NCBI GenBank assembly: GCA_900550285.1
Contig: URRW01000014.1
Span: 1-58,389 of the forward strand
DNA: 58,389 bases
From: an uncultured Lachnospiraceae bacterium
GTDB lineage: Bacteria; Bacillota; Clostridia; Lachnospirales; Lachnospiraceae
Direction: 5' to 3'
Shown: positions 14,415 through 23,351 of the stretch, piece by piece
Layout: every line of letters begins with the position of its first letter
Position numbering within the stretch: the stretch's first letter is position 1
Position numbers and translations under genes: made by a program
Notes under the pieces: generated by a model
The model's database searches: none
The model's input: only the letters and a program-made list of their open reading frames with translations
Told to the model about the DNA's origin: nothing

Positions 14415-15428
14415 TTATGCATCCCACTCCGTATCGGTAATTTCGATCTTTTTATCCCGAAGCATCAGCTCTCCCACCGCATCCGCCGCCGGTTTCCCAT
14501 AAAAAAGCACCTGATTGACCTGCTCGATGATCGGCAGGGAAACGTGATATTTTTCCGCCAGCCCCATCGCCGCTTTCGCGGAATAAACGCCTTCCACGAC
14601 CATCTGCACTTCCTGCATCGCCTCTTCCATCGTATGCCCCTGACCGATCAGGATGCCTGCGCGGCGGTTTCTGGAATGCATGCTGGCACAGGTAACGATC
14701 AGATCCCCGATACCGGACAGCCCGAAAAATGTTTCCCGTCTTCCGCCCATCGCCGTTCCCAGACGCGCGATCTCCGTGATCCCGCGGGTAATGAGCGCCG
14801 CCTTCGTATTGTCGCCGTAGCCCAATCCGTCCGCGATGCCGGCAGCCAGAGCCACCACATTTTTTAACGCCGCCCCCAGCTCGATGCCCAGCACATCCGG
14901 GCTTGTATATACCCGGAACACGGGGCTCATGAAAATATTCTGGATCTTTTCTGCGGCGCTTCTTGTCTTTGCCCCCGCAACGATCGTCGTAGGCACGCCC
15001 TTTCCGACCTCCTCCGCGTGGGACGGCCCCGATAAAACCGCCACCTGCGCCTGCGGGATCTCCTCTTCGATCACCTCAGAAAGCGTCATCAGCGTTTTTT
15101 CCTCGATACCCTTCGCCACATTGACGATGATCTGCTTCTCCTCTACCACATCCCTTAACTGATGCGCGGTGCTTCTTACAAACGGCGACGGAACTGCCAG
15201 CACCAGAAGATCCCTTCCCTTGACCGCCTCTTTCAGACTGGTCGTAAAAGAAACGCTGTCCGCAAGGATCACGCCCGGAAGCTTGGAGGTCTGCTCATGC
15301 TTTTCCTGCAGCAGACGTATCTCATCCTCCAGCGCGCTCCATACCGTCACCTGATGTCCGTTATTTGTCAGAAGCCATGTGAGCGCAATGCCCCAGCTTC
15401 CGGCTCCGATCATACCAATCTTTGCCAT
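14415..15428 (-). CDS. gpsA: NAD(P)H-dependent glycerol-3-phosphate dehydrogenase
   Basis: This 337-residue enzyme makes sn-glycerol-3-phosphate from dihydroxyacetone phosphate for phospholipid synthesis. The Rossmann motif GAGSWGIALTWLL is at residue 7, VLAVPSPFVR lies near 75, and GPSHAEEVGKG lies near 137. The catalytic domain signature AALKNVVALAAGIADGLG starts near 186, with NTKAALITRG after it. It is followed at a 31-bp distance, reading upstream, by plsY, the next enzyme in the pathway, so substrate supply and use are co-transcribed. GAAGGAAAC precedes the start. Confidence 0.95.
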   Translation of the reverse strand: MAKIGMIGAGSWGIALTWLLTNNGHQVTVWSALEDEIRLLQEKHEQTSKLPGVILADSVSFTTSLKEAVKGRDLLVLAVPSPFVRSTAHQLRDVVEEKQIIVNVAKGIEEKTLMTLSEVIEEEIPQAQVAVLSGPSHAEEVGKGVPTTIVAGAKTRSAAEKIQNIFMSPVFRVYTSPDVLGIELGAALKNVVALAAGIADGLGYGDNTKAALITRGITEIARLGTAMGGRRETFFGLSGIGDLIVTCASMHSRNRRAGILIGQGHTMEEAMQEVQMVVEGVYSAKAAMGLAEKYHVSLPIIEQVNQVLFYGKPAADAVGELMLRDKKIEITDTEWDA

Positions 15429-15459
15429 GTTTCCTTCTTTCCGCCGCGTAAACGGCTCC

Positions 15460-16131
15460 TTATTTTGCCCCGTTTGTGTCCAGAGCCTCTTTGTTCTTTT
15501 TCAAAAGATATGTTCTGCGCTCCGTACCGGATACCAGACGTTTGATATTCTCACGGTGCTTCCAGTACGCCATCGCCGTCAGGAAAACCGCAATCGCATA
15601 CATCTCTGCCCTGTGTGCGGCAGGCATCCCAAACACATCCATCTGCCCCATCACAACCGTCTGGATCAGAAAGCCCGCGTATACGAGCAGGGATCCCAGC
15701 GACACATAATGGGTCGTAAAAAAGATGCCGAAAAAGATCAGGACTCCCATCGGGATATACGCCGGATGGATCGCCAGGATCAGCCCTGCCGTCGCAGCGA
15801 TGCCCTTTCCGCCCTTAAATCCCAGATAAAAGGGATAGTTATGCCCAAGGATCGCTCCCAGGGCGGCATACATCGCCAGCAGATAATAGCCGTCTGTATG
15901 GCTGTCCGTAAACAAAAGCCGCACAGCCACGATTGCCAGTATACATTTCAGAATATCGCCCGCCAAAACGATCAGTCCCGCTTTTGTCCCGAGTACCCTC
16001 AGGGTGTTGGTCGTTCCCGCGTTCCCGCTCCCGTATTGGCGAATATCAATCCCTTTCAGCCTCCCGTAAATATATGCGGTCTGGAACAGACCGAACACAT
16101 ATCCGATCGCCAAAGCAGCCAGACGTTCCAT
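15460..16131 (-). CDS. plsY: Acyl-phosphate:glycerol-3-phosphate acyltransferase
   Basis: This 223-residue integral membrane enzyme acylates glycerol-3-phosphate from acyl phosphate, the first step of phosphatidic acid synthesis in Firmicutes. Signatures include DIRQYGSGNAGTTNTLRVLG near residue 30, GHNYPFYLGFKGGKGIAATAG near 95, and several hydrophobic helices. It lies one nucleotide downstream of der and 31 bp before gpsA on the minus strand, the usual der-plsY-gpsA order of Firmicutes. The C-terminus after about 200 is a short basic tail (SGTERRTYLLKKNK). Confidence 0.94.
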   Translation of the reverse strand: MERLAALAIGYVFGLFQTAYIYGRLKGIDIRQYGSGNAGTTNTLRVLGTKAGLIVLAGDILKCILAIVAVRLLFTDSHTDGYYLLAMYAALGAILGHNYPFYLGFKGGKGIAATAGLILAIHPAYIPMGVLIFFGIFFTTHYVSLGSLLVYAGFLIQTVVMGQMDVFGMPAAHRAEMYAIAVFLTAMAYWKHRENIKRLVSGTERRTYLLKKNKEALDTNGAK

Positions 16132-16132
16132 T

Positions 16133-17461
16133 TCAGTTGTTCTCCTTCCTCTCCCTGATAATGAATTTCAGGGGTGTTCCGCGGAAGCCAAACGCCTCCC
16201 GTATTTTATTTTCGATATATCTCGTGTAAGAAAAGTGCATCAGTTCCTTATCATTTACAAAAATAACAAAGGTGGGCGGCTTTACCGAAACCTGCGTAAT
16301 ATAATAAAGCCTTAACCGCTTGCCCTTGTCCGTCGGGGGCTGCTGCAGCGCCACCGCTTCCGCCATGATCTCGTTTAACACGCCGGTCGCCACACGCAGC
16401 GCATGGTTTTCAATGACCGCGTCGATCGTCTCAAACAGCTTCGGAAGCCGCTGTCCTGTCAATGCGGAAATAAAGATCATCTCCGCGTACGGCATAAAGG
16501 ACAGGGTGTTGCGGATCTTCTCCTGAAAACGGTAGATCGTTTTGTCGTCCTTTTCCAGCGCATCCCACTTGTTTACCGCAATGATCATGCCTTTGCCGCG
16601 CTCGTGGGCAATCCCGGCGATCTTGGCATCCTGCTCAGTCACGCCTTCCGTCGCGTCGATGACGAGCACGACCACGTCCGCACGCTCCACGGCACTGACC
16701 GTACGCACGATCATGTAGCGTTCCAGCTCTTCCTTGATTTTGTTTTTGCGGCGCAGTCCCGCCGTGTCGATAAACACATATTCCCTGCCGTTATGAACCA
16801 CTTCCGTATCCACCGCGTCACGCGTCGTACCCGCAATGTCCGAAACGATCACTCGGTTCTCGCCGATCAGCCGGTTGATCAGAGACGACTTGCCCACATT
16901 CGGCTTTCCGACAATCGCGATCCTCGGGCGGTCGTCCTCCATATCCGTGTCTGCATCCTCCGGGAAATGGCGCACCACCTCGTCCAGCATATCGCCGATG
17001 CCCATACGGTTTGCCGCAGAGATCGGCCACGGGTCGCCGATGCCCAGATTGTAAAACTCGTATACATCCGCCATATATTTCTGGAAGCTGTCCACCTTAT
17101 TGACAACGAGCACCACCGGCTTGTGGGAGCGGCGCAGCATGTCCGCCACCTTGGAATCCGAATCCACAAGCCCCTGCTTTACATCGACCATAAACAGGAT
17201 CACATCCGCCGTATCAATGGCGATCTGCGCCTGCTCCCTCATCTGGGATAAAATAATGTCGCCGGAATCCGGCTCGATGCCGCCGGTGTCGATCAGTGTG
17301 AAATTTTTGTCAAGCCATGAAATATCCGCATAGATCCTGTCCCGCGTAATGCCGGGCGTATCTTTTACGATCGAGATCATCTCTCCCGCAAGCGCATTGA
17401 ACAGGGTGGATTTGCCGACATTCGGTCTGCCTACCACCGCTACAATGGGTTTTCTTCCTGC
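16133..17461 (-). CDS. der: Ribosome assembly GTPase Der (EngA)
   Basis: This 442-residue double GTPase is needed for 50S subunit maturation. The first G domain carries GRPNVGKST near residue 10 and DTGGIE, with NKVD near 118. The second carries GKPNVGKSS near 182, DIAGTTRD, DTAGLRRK and NKWD. A KH-like domain fills the C-terminus (LRLYYITQVSVKPPTFVIFVN). I set the start at 17461 (MAGRKPIVAVVGRP) after GAAAGAGGT. An upstream extension of the frame to 17596 gives no family similarity and would overlap the end of the preceding gene. Confidence 0.95.
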   Translation of the reverse strand, partial: AGRKPIVAVVGRPNVGKSTLFNALAGEMISIVKDTPGITRDRIYADISWLDKNFTLIDTGGIEPDSGDIILSQMREQAQIAIDTADVILFMVDVKQGLVDSDSKVADMLRRSHKPVVLVVNKVDSFQKYMADVYEFYNLGIGDPWPISAANRMGIGDMLDEVVRHFPEDADTDMEDDRPRIAIVGKPNVGKSSLINRLIGENRVIVSDIAGTTRDAVDTEVVHNGREYVFIDTAGLRRKNKIKEELERYMIVRTVSAVERADVVVLVIDATEGVTEQDAKIAGIAHERGKGMIIAVNKWDALEKDDKTIYRFQEKIRNTLSFMPYAEMIFISALTGQRLPKLFETIDAVIENHALRVATGVLNEIMAEAVALQQPPTDKGKRLRLYYITQVSVKPPTFVIFVNDKELMHFSYTRYIENKIREAFGFRGTPLKFIIRERKENN

Positions 17462-17561
17462 CATTCTTACCTCTTTCCTGCCGCATGGGCGGCACTTCAT
17501 TATGGAAGCCTTTTGCTCCCCGGATTTATTTTCCATCGGGATCCTACCGCATCCGCCGGTT

Positions 17562-18899
17562 TTAAAATTCTCCCAGCAGGCTCTTTGTAAGATCATATCC
17601 GCTTGATTTTACAATATTCACCGGCACTTGTAAAGCGTCAGCGATGTCATCCACCGTATAATCGTCCAGAAGCACCCGCTCGCCGCTCCTTAATACGTTC
17701 TGCGGCAAAAGCAGCTCCTCGCCAAGCTCTTTCCCTTTTAACTGGGCGATAATGTCCTGCCCCGTCAAAAGCCCCGTCACGGTAATGCGTTCCCCGAAAA
17801 AGTCGTTGCGGATCGCGTTGACGTGCACGCACAGCCCCGGAAACGTCTCCTCCAAAACCCGCGCCATCCGGCAGATATACGGATATACGATGCGTCCCGT
17901 CACCGTTGAGATTTCCCTTCTGCGCCCGTTCCAGCGCTCTACCGCCCCGCTTTCTTTCAGCTGACGGACGGAATCCATAAATTCCTCCCATAAAAGCCGC
18001 ACCATGCCGACGCCGTTTTCCAGCTGCAGATAGCCGTCGTAATTATCCTCCTCCGGCACGTCCCTGCCCGCAAGGATATACCATTCGTCGCTGGCGTGGA
18101 CAAAATGCAGGCCGTATTCCGGAAGGATCTTTTCCTGCCACGCATGGATCGTATCCAGCACCTTCTCCGCATCCTCCTTCGTAAAAGGCTCCAGCGGATA
18201 TAAACCGTCCCGGAATTTGGACAGTCCCACCGGAACGACCGAAACGCTGCGCAGATGCGGCAGATACTTTGTCAGGTCGGACAGGCTTCTTTCCAGCTCA
18301 GCCCCGTCGTTTACGCCCTTGCACAAAACGATCTGCCCGTTCATCTCGATGCCCGCCTCATAAAAACGGTCAACCTTTTTGAGCGCGTCCCCCGCAAAGC
18401 GGTTGTGCAGCATCTCGCAGCGAAGCTTCGGATTCGTCGTCTGAAACGAAATATTGATCGGGGACATGTGATATTTGATCACGCGCTCCACATCCCTGTC
18501 CGACATGTTCGTCAGCGTCACATAATTGCCCTGTAAAAAGGAAAGCCGGGAATCGTCGTCCTTAAAATAAAGCGTGTCCCGCATTCCCTTAGGCATCTGG
18601 TCGATAAAGCAGAAAATGCACTTATTCGTGCAGGAACGGTAATCGTCCATCAGCCCGTTCTCAAACTCCACGCCCAGATCCTCCGTATACTCCTTGTCGA
18701 TCTCCAAAAGCCACTCCTCGCCGGAAGGCTTTGCGACCAGCACCTCCACATATTCGTCCTGGATCATGTACTGGTAATCAAAAATATCTTCAACCTCTTC
18801 GCCGTTTATGGCAAGCAGCCGGTCGCCTGCTTCGATCTCCATCTCCTCCGCAATGCTTCCGGGCTGTACGGTTTTGATCAAATGTCCCTTTTCTTTCAT
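17562..18899 (-). CDS. PDZ / radical SAM-like / DUF512 protein
   Basis: This 445-residue protein joins a short PDZ domain (residues about 5-75, PGSIAEEMEIEAGDRLLAIN) to a radical-SAM-like region and a C-terminal DUF512 domain. CTNKCIFCF provides Cys90, Cys94 and Cys97 in the CxxxCxxC pattern that binds a [4Fe-4S] cluster. This gene family is conserved beside der in Clostridia, but its reaction is unknown. The start at 18899 was chosen because AAGGAG precedes it. The neighbourhood of der, plsY and gpsA suggests a housekeeping role. Confidence 0.85.
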   Translation of the reverse strand: MKEKGHLIKTVQPGSIAEEMEIEAGDRLLAINGEEVEDIFDYQYMIQDEYVEVLVAKPSGEEWLLEIDKEYTEDLGVEFENGLMDDYRSCTNKCIFCFIDQMPKGMRDTLYFKDDDSRLSFLQGNYVTLTNMSDRDVERVIKYHMSPINISFQTTNPKLRCEMLHNRFAGDALKKVDRFYEAGIEMNGQIVLCKGVNDGAELERSLSDLTKYLPHLRSVSVVPVGLSKFRDGLYPLEPFTKEDAEKVLDTIHAWQEKILPEYGLHFVHASDEWYILAGRDVPEEDNYDGYLQLENGVGMVRLLWEEFMDSVRQLKESGAVERWNGRRREISTVTGRIVYPYICRMARVLEETFPGLCVHVNAIRNDFFGERITVTGLLTGQDIIAQLKGKELGEELLLPQNVLRSGERVLLDDYTVDDIADALQVPVNIVKSSGYDLTKSLLGEF

Positions 18900-19002
18900 G
18901 CTCTGTACTCCTTCTTGCCGCAAAAAACCTGCCGTGTCCTTTGCCGATAGTTCTATTCTATCAGAAAAAAGCCGCCCTGTCATGACAAATTTCCTCCCCC
19001 TC

Positions 19003-19031
19003 TTGACTCTGCCGCGCCCGAATGATATAAA
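19003..19031 (+). promoter_or_regulatory. Promoter of the PRPP synthetase gene
   Basis: TTGACT (19003-19008) and TATAAA (19026-19031) are spaced 17 bp, about 17 bp before the GGAGGAG ribosome binding site. Confidence 0.75.
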
Positions 19032-19054
19032 TGTAGAAGATGGAGGAGAAAATT

Positions 19055-20239
19055 ATGCCGAATTTACGCGAACTTGAAAACGCGCTTCCCGTAGGTCCTT
19101 TGAAGATCATCGCACTGGACTCCGCTGAGAAACTGGGTCGCAGCGTCAACAATTATCTTGTGTCCTTCCGCAGAAACATGCGCAATTCCTCGCATGACGA
19201 TCCCGCATTCCGCGGCTATATCGAGGACAATTATCTGGTGGATGCCTGCTGTCCGCGCTTTGGAAGCGGCGAAGGCAAGGGCTGTCTGAACGAATCCGTC
19301 CGCGGAACGGATCTCTACATCCTCGTGGATGTCTGCAACCACAGCCTGACTTACAACTTAAACGGTTACACCAACCACAAATCCCCTGACGACCATTATC
19401 AGGATTTAAAGAGAATGATCGCTGCAGTTGAAGGAAAAGCAAAACGTATTTCCGTCATCATGCCCTTTTTATATGAAGGCCGCCAGCACAAAAGAAGCGG
19501 CCGCGAGTCTCTGGACTGCGCCTATGCGCTGACCGAGCTTGCCGACATGGGCGTTACCAATTTCATTACCTTTGACGCACACGATCCCCGCGTGCAGAAT
19601 GCGGCTCCCCTGTGCGGCTTTGATAACTTCACGCCCCCCTATCAGTTCATGCGCGCCCTTTTGGACAACGTGCCGGATCTGATCGTGGACAAGGATCACA
19701 TTATCGTGATCAGCCCCGACGAAGGCGCCCTTGACCGTACCACCTACTTTGCAAACGTGCTTGGCGTCAACATCGGTATGTTCTACAAGCGCCGCGATTA
19801 TTCAACGATCGTCAACGGCAAAAACCCGATCGTTGCGCACGAATTCTTAGGCGACAATATCGAAGGCAAGGACATCGTGATCATCGACGACATGATCTCT
19901 TCCGGCGGCAGCATGCTCGATACCGCCCGCCAGCTCAAGGAAATGGGCGCGCGCCGCGTCTTTATCTGTACGACCTTCGGCCTGTTTACAGACGGCATGG
20001 ACGCCTTCGACGACGCTTACGAAAAGGGCTGGTTTGATAAGGTCATCACGACCAACTTAACCTACCAGATCCCCGAGCTGCTCTCCCGCCCTTATTATAT
20101 CGAAGCGGACATGAGCAAATTCATGGCGTCCATCATCGACTTCATGAACCACGACGTTTCCCTGACCAACGTGCTGACTCCTACCGAGAAGATCCGCACG
20201 ATCCTGGAGAAATATAATAAGAGGGAAAACTACCTGTAA
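19055..20239 (+). CDS. prs: Ribose-phosphate pyrophosphokinase, long form
   Basis: This protein makes PRPP from ribose-5-phosphate and ATP for nucleotide, histidine and tryptophan synthesis. It is 394 residues long, longer than the about 315-residue classical enzyme, and belongs to the divergent long type common in Clostridia. Motifs are FRRNMRNSSHDDPAF near residue 25, MPFLYEGRQHKRSGRESLD near 125, FDAHDPRVQNAAP near 160 and the PRPP loop IVIIDDMISSGGSMLD near 277. I placed the start at 19055 (MPNLREL), because the upstream ATG at 19040 lies within the GGAGGAG site. The gene is monocistronic with a strong terminator. Confidence 0.9.
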   Translation: MPNLRELENALPVGPLKIIALDSAEKLGRSVNNYLVSFRRNMRNSSHDDPAFRGYIEDNYLVDACCPRFGSGEGKGCLNESVRGTDLYILVDVCNHSLTYNLNGYTNHKSPDDHYQDLKRMIAAVEGKAKRISVIMPFLYEGRQHKRSGRESLDCAYALTELADMGVTNFITFDAHDPRVQNAAPLCGFDNFTPPYQFMRALLDNVPDLIVDKDHIIVISPDEGALDRTTYFANVLGVNIGMFYKRRDYSTIVNGKNPIVAHEFLGDNIEGKDIVIIDDMISSGGSMLDTARQLKEMGARRVFICTTFGLFTDGMDAFDDAYEKGWFDKVITTNLTYQIPELLSRPYYIEADMSKFMASIIDFMNHDVSLTNVLTPTEKIRTILEKYNKRENYL

Positions 20240-20292
20240 CAACAGGTTATATCCGGTAATCCGCCGGATTTTTACGTCGGCTTTCCGGAATC

Positions 20293-20345
20293 AAAAAAGC
20301 GGTGCGGTGAAATCTTCTGATGGGATTTCATCGCACCGCTTTTTT
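20293..20345. terminator. Bidirectional terminator between prs and the CPBP gene
   Basis: AAAAAAGCGGTGCG pairs with CGCACCGCTTTTTT around an imperfect inner stem (GTGAAATC / GGATTTCAT). It serves the two convergent genes and overlaps the last codon region of the minus-strand gene by two bases. Confidence 0.85.
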
Positions 20346-21339
20346 ATGATACGCTCTCTGCTCCCCGGTATTCCTTTGTCAGAAGAAACGGCAGGAATAC
20401 GGCAAAATACAATGCTGCAGACACCAGCAGGCTGCCCCACGTCCATTCCACGCCTTCCGCAGACACCTGAAACAGCGCCATTCCCAGATTGTTGTTCAAG
20501 AAATGGATCAGCGTTACCGCCCAGATATTCTTCGTACGCATGTACACCCACCCGAAGAAAACGCCGAAGCTTACGCAGACCGCAAGCTGTCCGAGAATGC
20601 TCTGCAGGCTCGTCTCAGGGCTGTAATAAAACAGGTTGATCGGCAGATGCCAGATTCCCCACAAAAGCCCCAGCACGATCACGCCCCTGCGCAGCCCGAA
20701 TTTTTGCTGAAGGATCGGCTGCAGATAATAGCGCCAGCCGTACTCTTCGCCAAAAAACGCCGTAAACGACAGCACAAAATTCAGCGGCAGAATTACCATA
20801 ACCCACATCCACAGCATCGGATTCAGCCGATAGGCGGATATGTCTTCCCCCATCGCCCAGGATACTGCCACACTCAGCCCCGACAGGACAAGATAGAGGA
20901 CAGCAAACAGCCCGGCTCCCGCAAGCGCCTTTTTCCAGTTGACGGTCAGGGACAGTCCCCATTCCCTGCGGCGCTCCCGCTTTAATACCGCCAGCTCTGC
21001 CAGACAGATCAACGACCCGATGATCACGATCTGATTGGTCACGATCAGCGCATTAACGGGCACAAACACCCCTGCGATACATACGAGGACGAGCAATACC
21101 GTCATTACAAGAAAAGTAACATAAAACGCTTTCGGCAGAGGCTCTTTCTCCGCCTCCTTCTCCCGGCACAAAAGGCTTCCCAGCATCACGCCGGAGGCGG
21201 GCAGGAACATCCATGTCAGCGGGAAAGCGCCCACGTCCTTCCCTCCATAAAAGGCGGCTCCCATAAAAATCCCCAAAATCACCGGCAGCCCGAATGCTGC
21301 CGAAAAAAATACGATCAGCTTCCTGTCACAGCTCTTCAT
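20344..21339 (-). CDS. CPBP-family intramembrane metalloprotease
   Basis: This 331-residue polytopic membrane protein has about eight hydrophobic helices and the conserved CPBP (Abi) motifs: FFGEEYGWRYYLQPIL near residue 195-210 with the paired Glu, GIWHLPINLF near 230 with a His, and LIHFLNNNLG near 280. Related proteins cleave substrates inside the membrane (Rce1-like) or give immunity to bacteriocins. It is the last of three ATGA-coupled genes behind an XRE regulator and a small membrane protein. No target can be named. The partner genes point to regulated expression. Confidence 0.85.
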   Translation of the reverse strand: MKSCDRKLIVFFSAAFGLPVILGIFMGAAFYGGKDVGAFPLTWMFLPASGVMLGSLLCREKEAEKEPLPKAFYVTFLVMTVLLVLVCIAGVFVPVNALIVTNQIVIIGSLICLAELAVLKRERRREWGLSLTVNWKKALAGAGLFAVLYLVLSGLSVAVSWAMGEDISAYRLNPMLWMWVMVILPLNFVLSFTAFFGEEYGWRYYLQPILQQKFGLRRGVIVLGLLWGIWHLPINLFYYSPETSLQSILGQLAVCVSFGVFFGWVYMRTKNIWAVTLIHFLNNNLGMALFQVSAEGVEWTWGSLLVSAALYFAVFLPFLLTKEYRGAESVS

Positions 21340-21827
21340 TCTTCTTCCTCCAATTCCTCATCCATCTTTTTTTGAAGCCGTCTGTCCCTTATCCGGTAAA
21401 TCCACATAAGCGCTGCAAAGGCGGCGATCAATAGGACAAACAGCCCGATAAACCACAGGGCAAACAGAAAGATCACTTCATCCATCCCCATCGTCCTGCC
21501 GGAGTGAAGCCATGTTCCCGCCGTATAAATGACGGAAAATCCAAGGCTGCCCAGCAGGCTGGAAGACACGCTCGATGCAAACGTCGGCTTCGGGGAATTC
21601 TCCGACCATACGCCGATCCATGCAAGCGAAACAACATTATAAACCGCAAGGATCATAAAAATGACCCATTCCGTAAGCCACTCTTCCTTCGGTCTGCCAA
21701 TGATCACGCTTTTCACGATCACCGACGCCAGAAGCAGCCAGAACGCGATCCAGTATCCATAGCTTTCCACGCGCCGCAGATCCGCCCGCTGGCGCTCGTC
21801 GATCCTTCTTCTGAAATACCTTTTCAT
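21336..21827 (-). CDS. Four-helix membrane protein of unknown function (DUF6773-like)
   Basis: This 163-residue protein starts MKRYFRRRIDERQRADLRR, a basic cytoplasmic end, and has four hydrophobic segments with a charged C-terminal tail (KKMDEELEEEE). It resembles small membrane proteins often encoded next to XRE regulators in Firmicutes. The family assignment is tentative. The start at 21827 overlaps the upstream stop as ATGA, and the stop overlaps the next start the same way, so the three genes form one translationally coupled unit. Confidence 0.6.
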   Translation of the reverse strand: MKRYFRRRIDERQRADLRRVESYGYWIAFWLLLASVIVKSVIIGRPKEEWLTEWVIFMILAVYNVVSLAWIGVWSENSPKPTFASSVSSSLLGSLGFSVIYTAGTWLHSGRTMGMDEVIFLFALWFIGLFVLLIAAFAALMWIYRIRDRRLQKKMDEELEEEE

Positions 21828-22030
21828 GCCTCCATCTCCTCCCAGAATAATTCGTCCAGCGTGCGCCCCAGCGCGTAGCAGATTGACAGACACAGCTGAA
21901 GCGACGGATTAAACCTCCCCGATTCGATCATGCTGATCGTCTGCCGGCTCACACCGACCAGCTCTGCAAGCTGTTCCTGAGACAGATCCTTTTCCACCCT
22001 TGCGATTTTCATTCTTTTATTTTTTCCCAC
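21824..22030 (-). CDS. Small XRE-family transcriptional regulator
   Basis: This 68-residue helix-turn-helix protein reads MKIARVEKDLSQEQLAELVGVSRQTISMIESGRFNPSLQ with a C-terminal WEEMEA. It fits the short XRE regulators that govern small membrane-protein operons and probably represses its own promoter. The GTG start at 22030 is supported by AGGAGG eight bases upstream; the ATG at 22012 has a weaker site. It heads an operon with a membrane protein and a CPBP protease. Confidence 0.85.
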   Translation of the reverse strand: MGKNKRMKIARVEKDLSQEQLAELVGVSRQTISMIESGRFNPSLQLCLSICYALGRTLDELFWEEMEA

Positions 22031-22065
22031 CGCATATGCCTCCTGTCTCTTTTGGAATTAACTGC

Positions 22066-22094
22066 ATTGTACGCCCCGCCGGTTTATTTGTCAA
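22066..22094 (-). promoter_or_regulatory. Promoter of the XRE operon
   Basis: On the minus strand TTGACA (22089-22094) and TACAAT (22066-22071) are 17 bp apart, near consensus. AT-rich inverted motifs (ATATGACATATTACATAT) lie just upstream at about 22098-22116 and could be regulator sites. Confidence 0.8.
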
Positions 22095-22222
22095 GTATAT
22101 ATGACATATTACATATTATATTTTTCATAAAGTCGTGTTTTTATGGAACATATGCCATCGTCCCTTCCGATTCTTCCTTTTGCGCCAATCTGTTTTCTCC
22201 CGCAAAAGGCCGCTTTTTCCTT

Positions 22223-22251
22223 TTGCAATTTTTTTCCAAAAAGGGTATACT
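22223..22251 (+). promoter_or_regulatory. Promoter of the NYN/LOTUS gene
   Basis: TTGCAA (22223-22228) and TATACT (22246-22251) are 17 bp apart. A transcript starting near 22258 begins close to the ATG at 22256, which favours the ATG at 22313 as the real start. The gap 22031-22312 between the two divergent genes otherwise holds only these promoters. Confidence 0.7.
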
Positions 22252-22312
22252 GGATATGAAGATAGTTCCCAAGGGAAACCAGAAATCTGAACGAAACGGA
22301 GACTGCCCCATC

Positions 22313-23296
22313 ATGGAGATTACCGAACCAAAAATGCAGATCGCGGTGCTGATCGATTCCGAAAATGTCAGCTCCCGCTATGCTTCCATTATTTTTAACG
22401 AAATAGAGACTTACGGCTTTGCCACCTACCGCCGCATTTACGGCAACTGGAGCAAAAACAACGGCTGGAACGAGAATATCCTGCTGGACAATTCCATCAC
22501 GCCCATCCAGCAGTTCGACTATACCTCCGGGAAAAATTCCTCCGACATGACGATGGTGATCGACGCCATGGACATCCTGTATTCCGGCAATGTCAACGGC
22601 TTCTGCCTCGTTACCAGCGACAGTGATTTTACCCGTCTTGCCATGCGGCTGCGCGAAGCGAATATGTATGTGATCGGCATGGGAGAATCCAAAACCCCCG
22701 CCGCCCTTACAAAAGCGTGCAACAAATTCATCCACCTGAATCTGATCTATGAGGCGAGCGTTTCGGCTTCCTCCTCCGGTCTGCACGAGGTGCTGGCTTC
22801 GGAGCGCAGCGTAAAAACCGACTTTGTCACATCCATCGGAGACATCGAGGACGCGATCATTTCAATCATCAACGACAATGAGAACAAAGGAAAGCCCACC
22901 TACATGGGCGAGATCGGCAGCCGCCTAAACAGCAAGTTTACCGATTTCGACGTCCGCAACTACGGCTACACAAAGCTTTTGACGTTCATCCGGGACAAAT
23001 GCTCCAAGCTGGAGCTTTCCAAGGAAAACTCCTCCTATTATGTGTGCGTCCGCGAGCTGGACAATATGACGGAGATGCAGAAGGCAGTTACCGCCCTCAT
23101 CGAAAAAAGCGGCGGCTCCATCGACAATCTCTCCGTCATTTACGACCATCTCAAAAAGAAATATCCCTCCTTTGACCTAAAGGACTATGGATACAGCCGT
23201 TTTTCCAGCTTTCTGCGGAGCATGGAAAATATCATGGTACGGGGAAATGCCGTCACGCTGCGGTCATCCTCCCGGACAAAAGCAAAAAAATCCTGA
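22313..23296 (+). CDS. NYN-domain nuclease-like protein with LOTUS/OST-HTH domains
   Basis: This 327-residue cytoplasmic protein has an N-terminal PIN-like NYN domain with acidic residues in MQIAVLIDSENV (Asp15), SDMTMVIDAMDILYS and CLVTSDSDFTRLAMRLRE. Two C-terminal OST-HTH/LOTUS-type winged helices follow (near 180-250 and 260-320), each with the VRNYGYTKLLTFI or LKDYGYSRFSSFL pattern. NYN domains are metal-dependent RNases, and LOTUS domains bind RNA, so a role in RNA processing is likely. The start at 22313 follows a GGAG and excludes an upstream stretch that includes the promoter. It is monocistronic. Confidence 0.85.
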   Translation: MEITEPKMQIAVLIDSENVSSRYASIIFNEIETYGFATYRRIYGNWSKNNGWNENILLDNSITPIQQFDYTSGKNSSDMTMVIDAMDILYSGNVNGFCLVTSDSDFTRLAMRLREANMYVIGMGESKTPAALTKACNKFIHLNLIYEASVSASSSGLHEVLASERSVKTDFVTSIGDIEDAIISIINDNENKGKPTYMGEIGSRLNSKFTDFDVRNYGYTKLLTFIRDKCSKLELSKENSSYYVCVRELDNMTEMQKAVTALIEKSGGSIDNLSVIYDHLKKKYPSFDLKDYGYSRFSSFLRSMENIMVRGNAVTLRSSSRTKAKKS

Positions 23297-23305
23297 ATAC
23301 GCGGC

Positions 23306-23339
23306 GCAGCGGGACAAAAACTGCCCCGCTGCATTTTTT
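23306..23339 (+). terminator. Terminator after the NYN gene
   Basis: GCAGCGGG pairs with CCCCGCTGC around an ACAAAAACTG loop and is followed by ATTTTTTC. Confidence 0.8.
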
Positions 23340-23351
23340 CTGCAAAGCGCC

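Noticed and set aside
16403..17251. Long open frame opposite der
   Set aside because: It has no family similarity and lies antisense to a clear GTPase gene, a shadow of codon bias.
22109..22786. Open frame antisense to the NYN gene
   Set aside because: No recognisable protein, no ribosome site, and the sense strand carries a coherent NYN/LOTUS protein.
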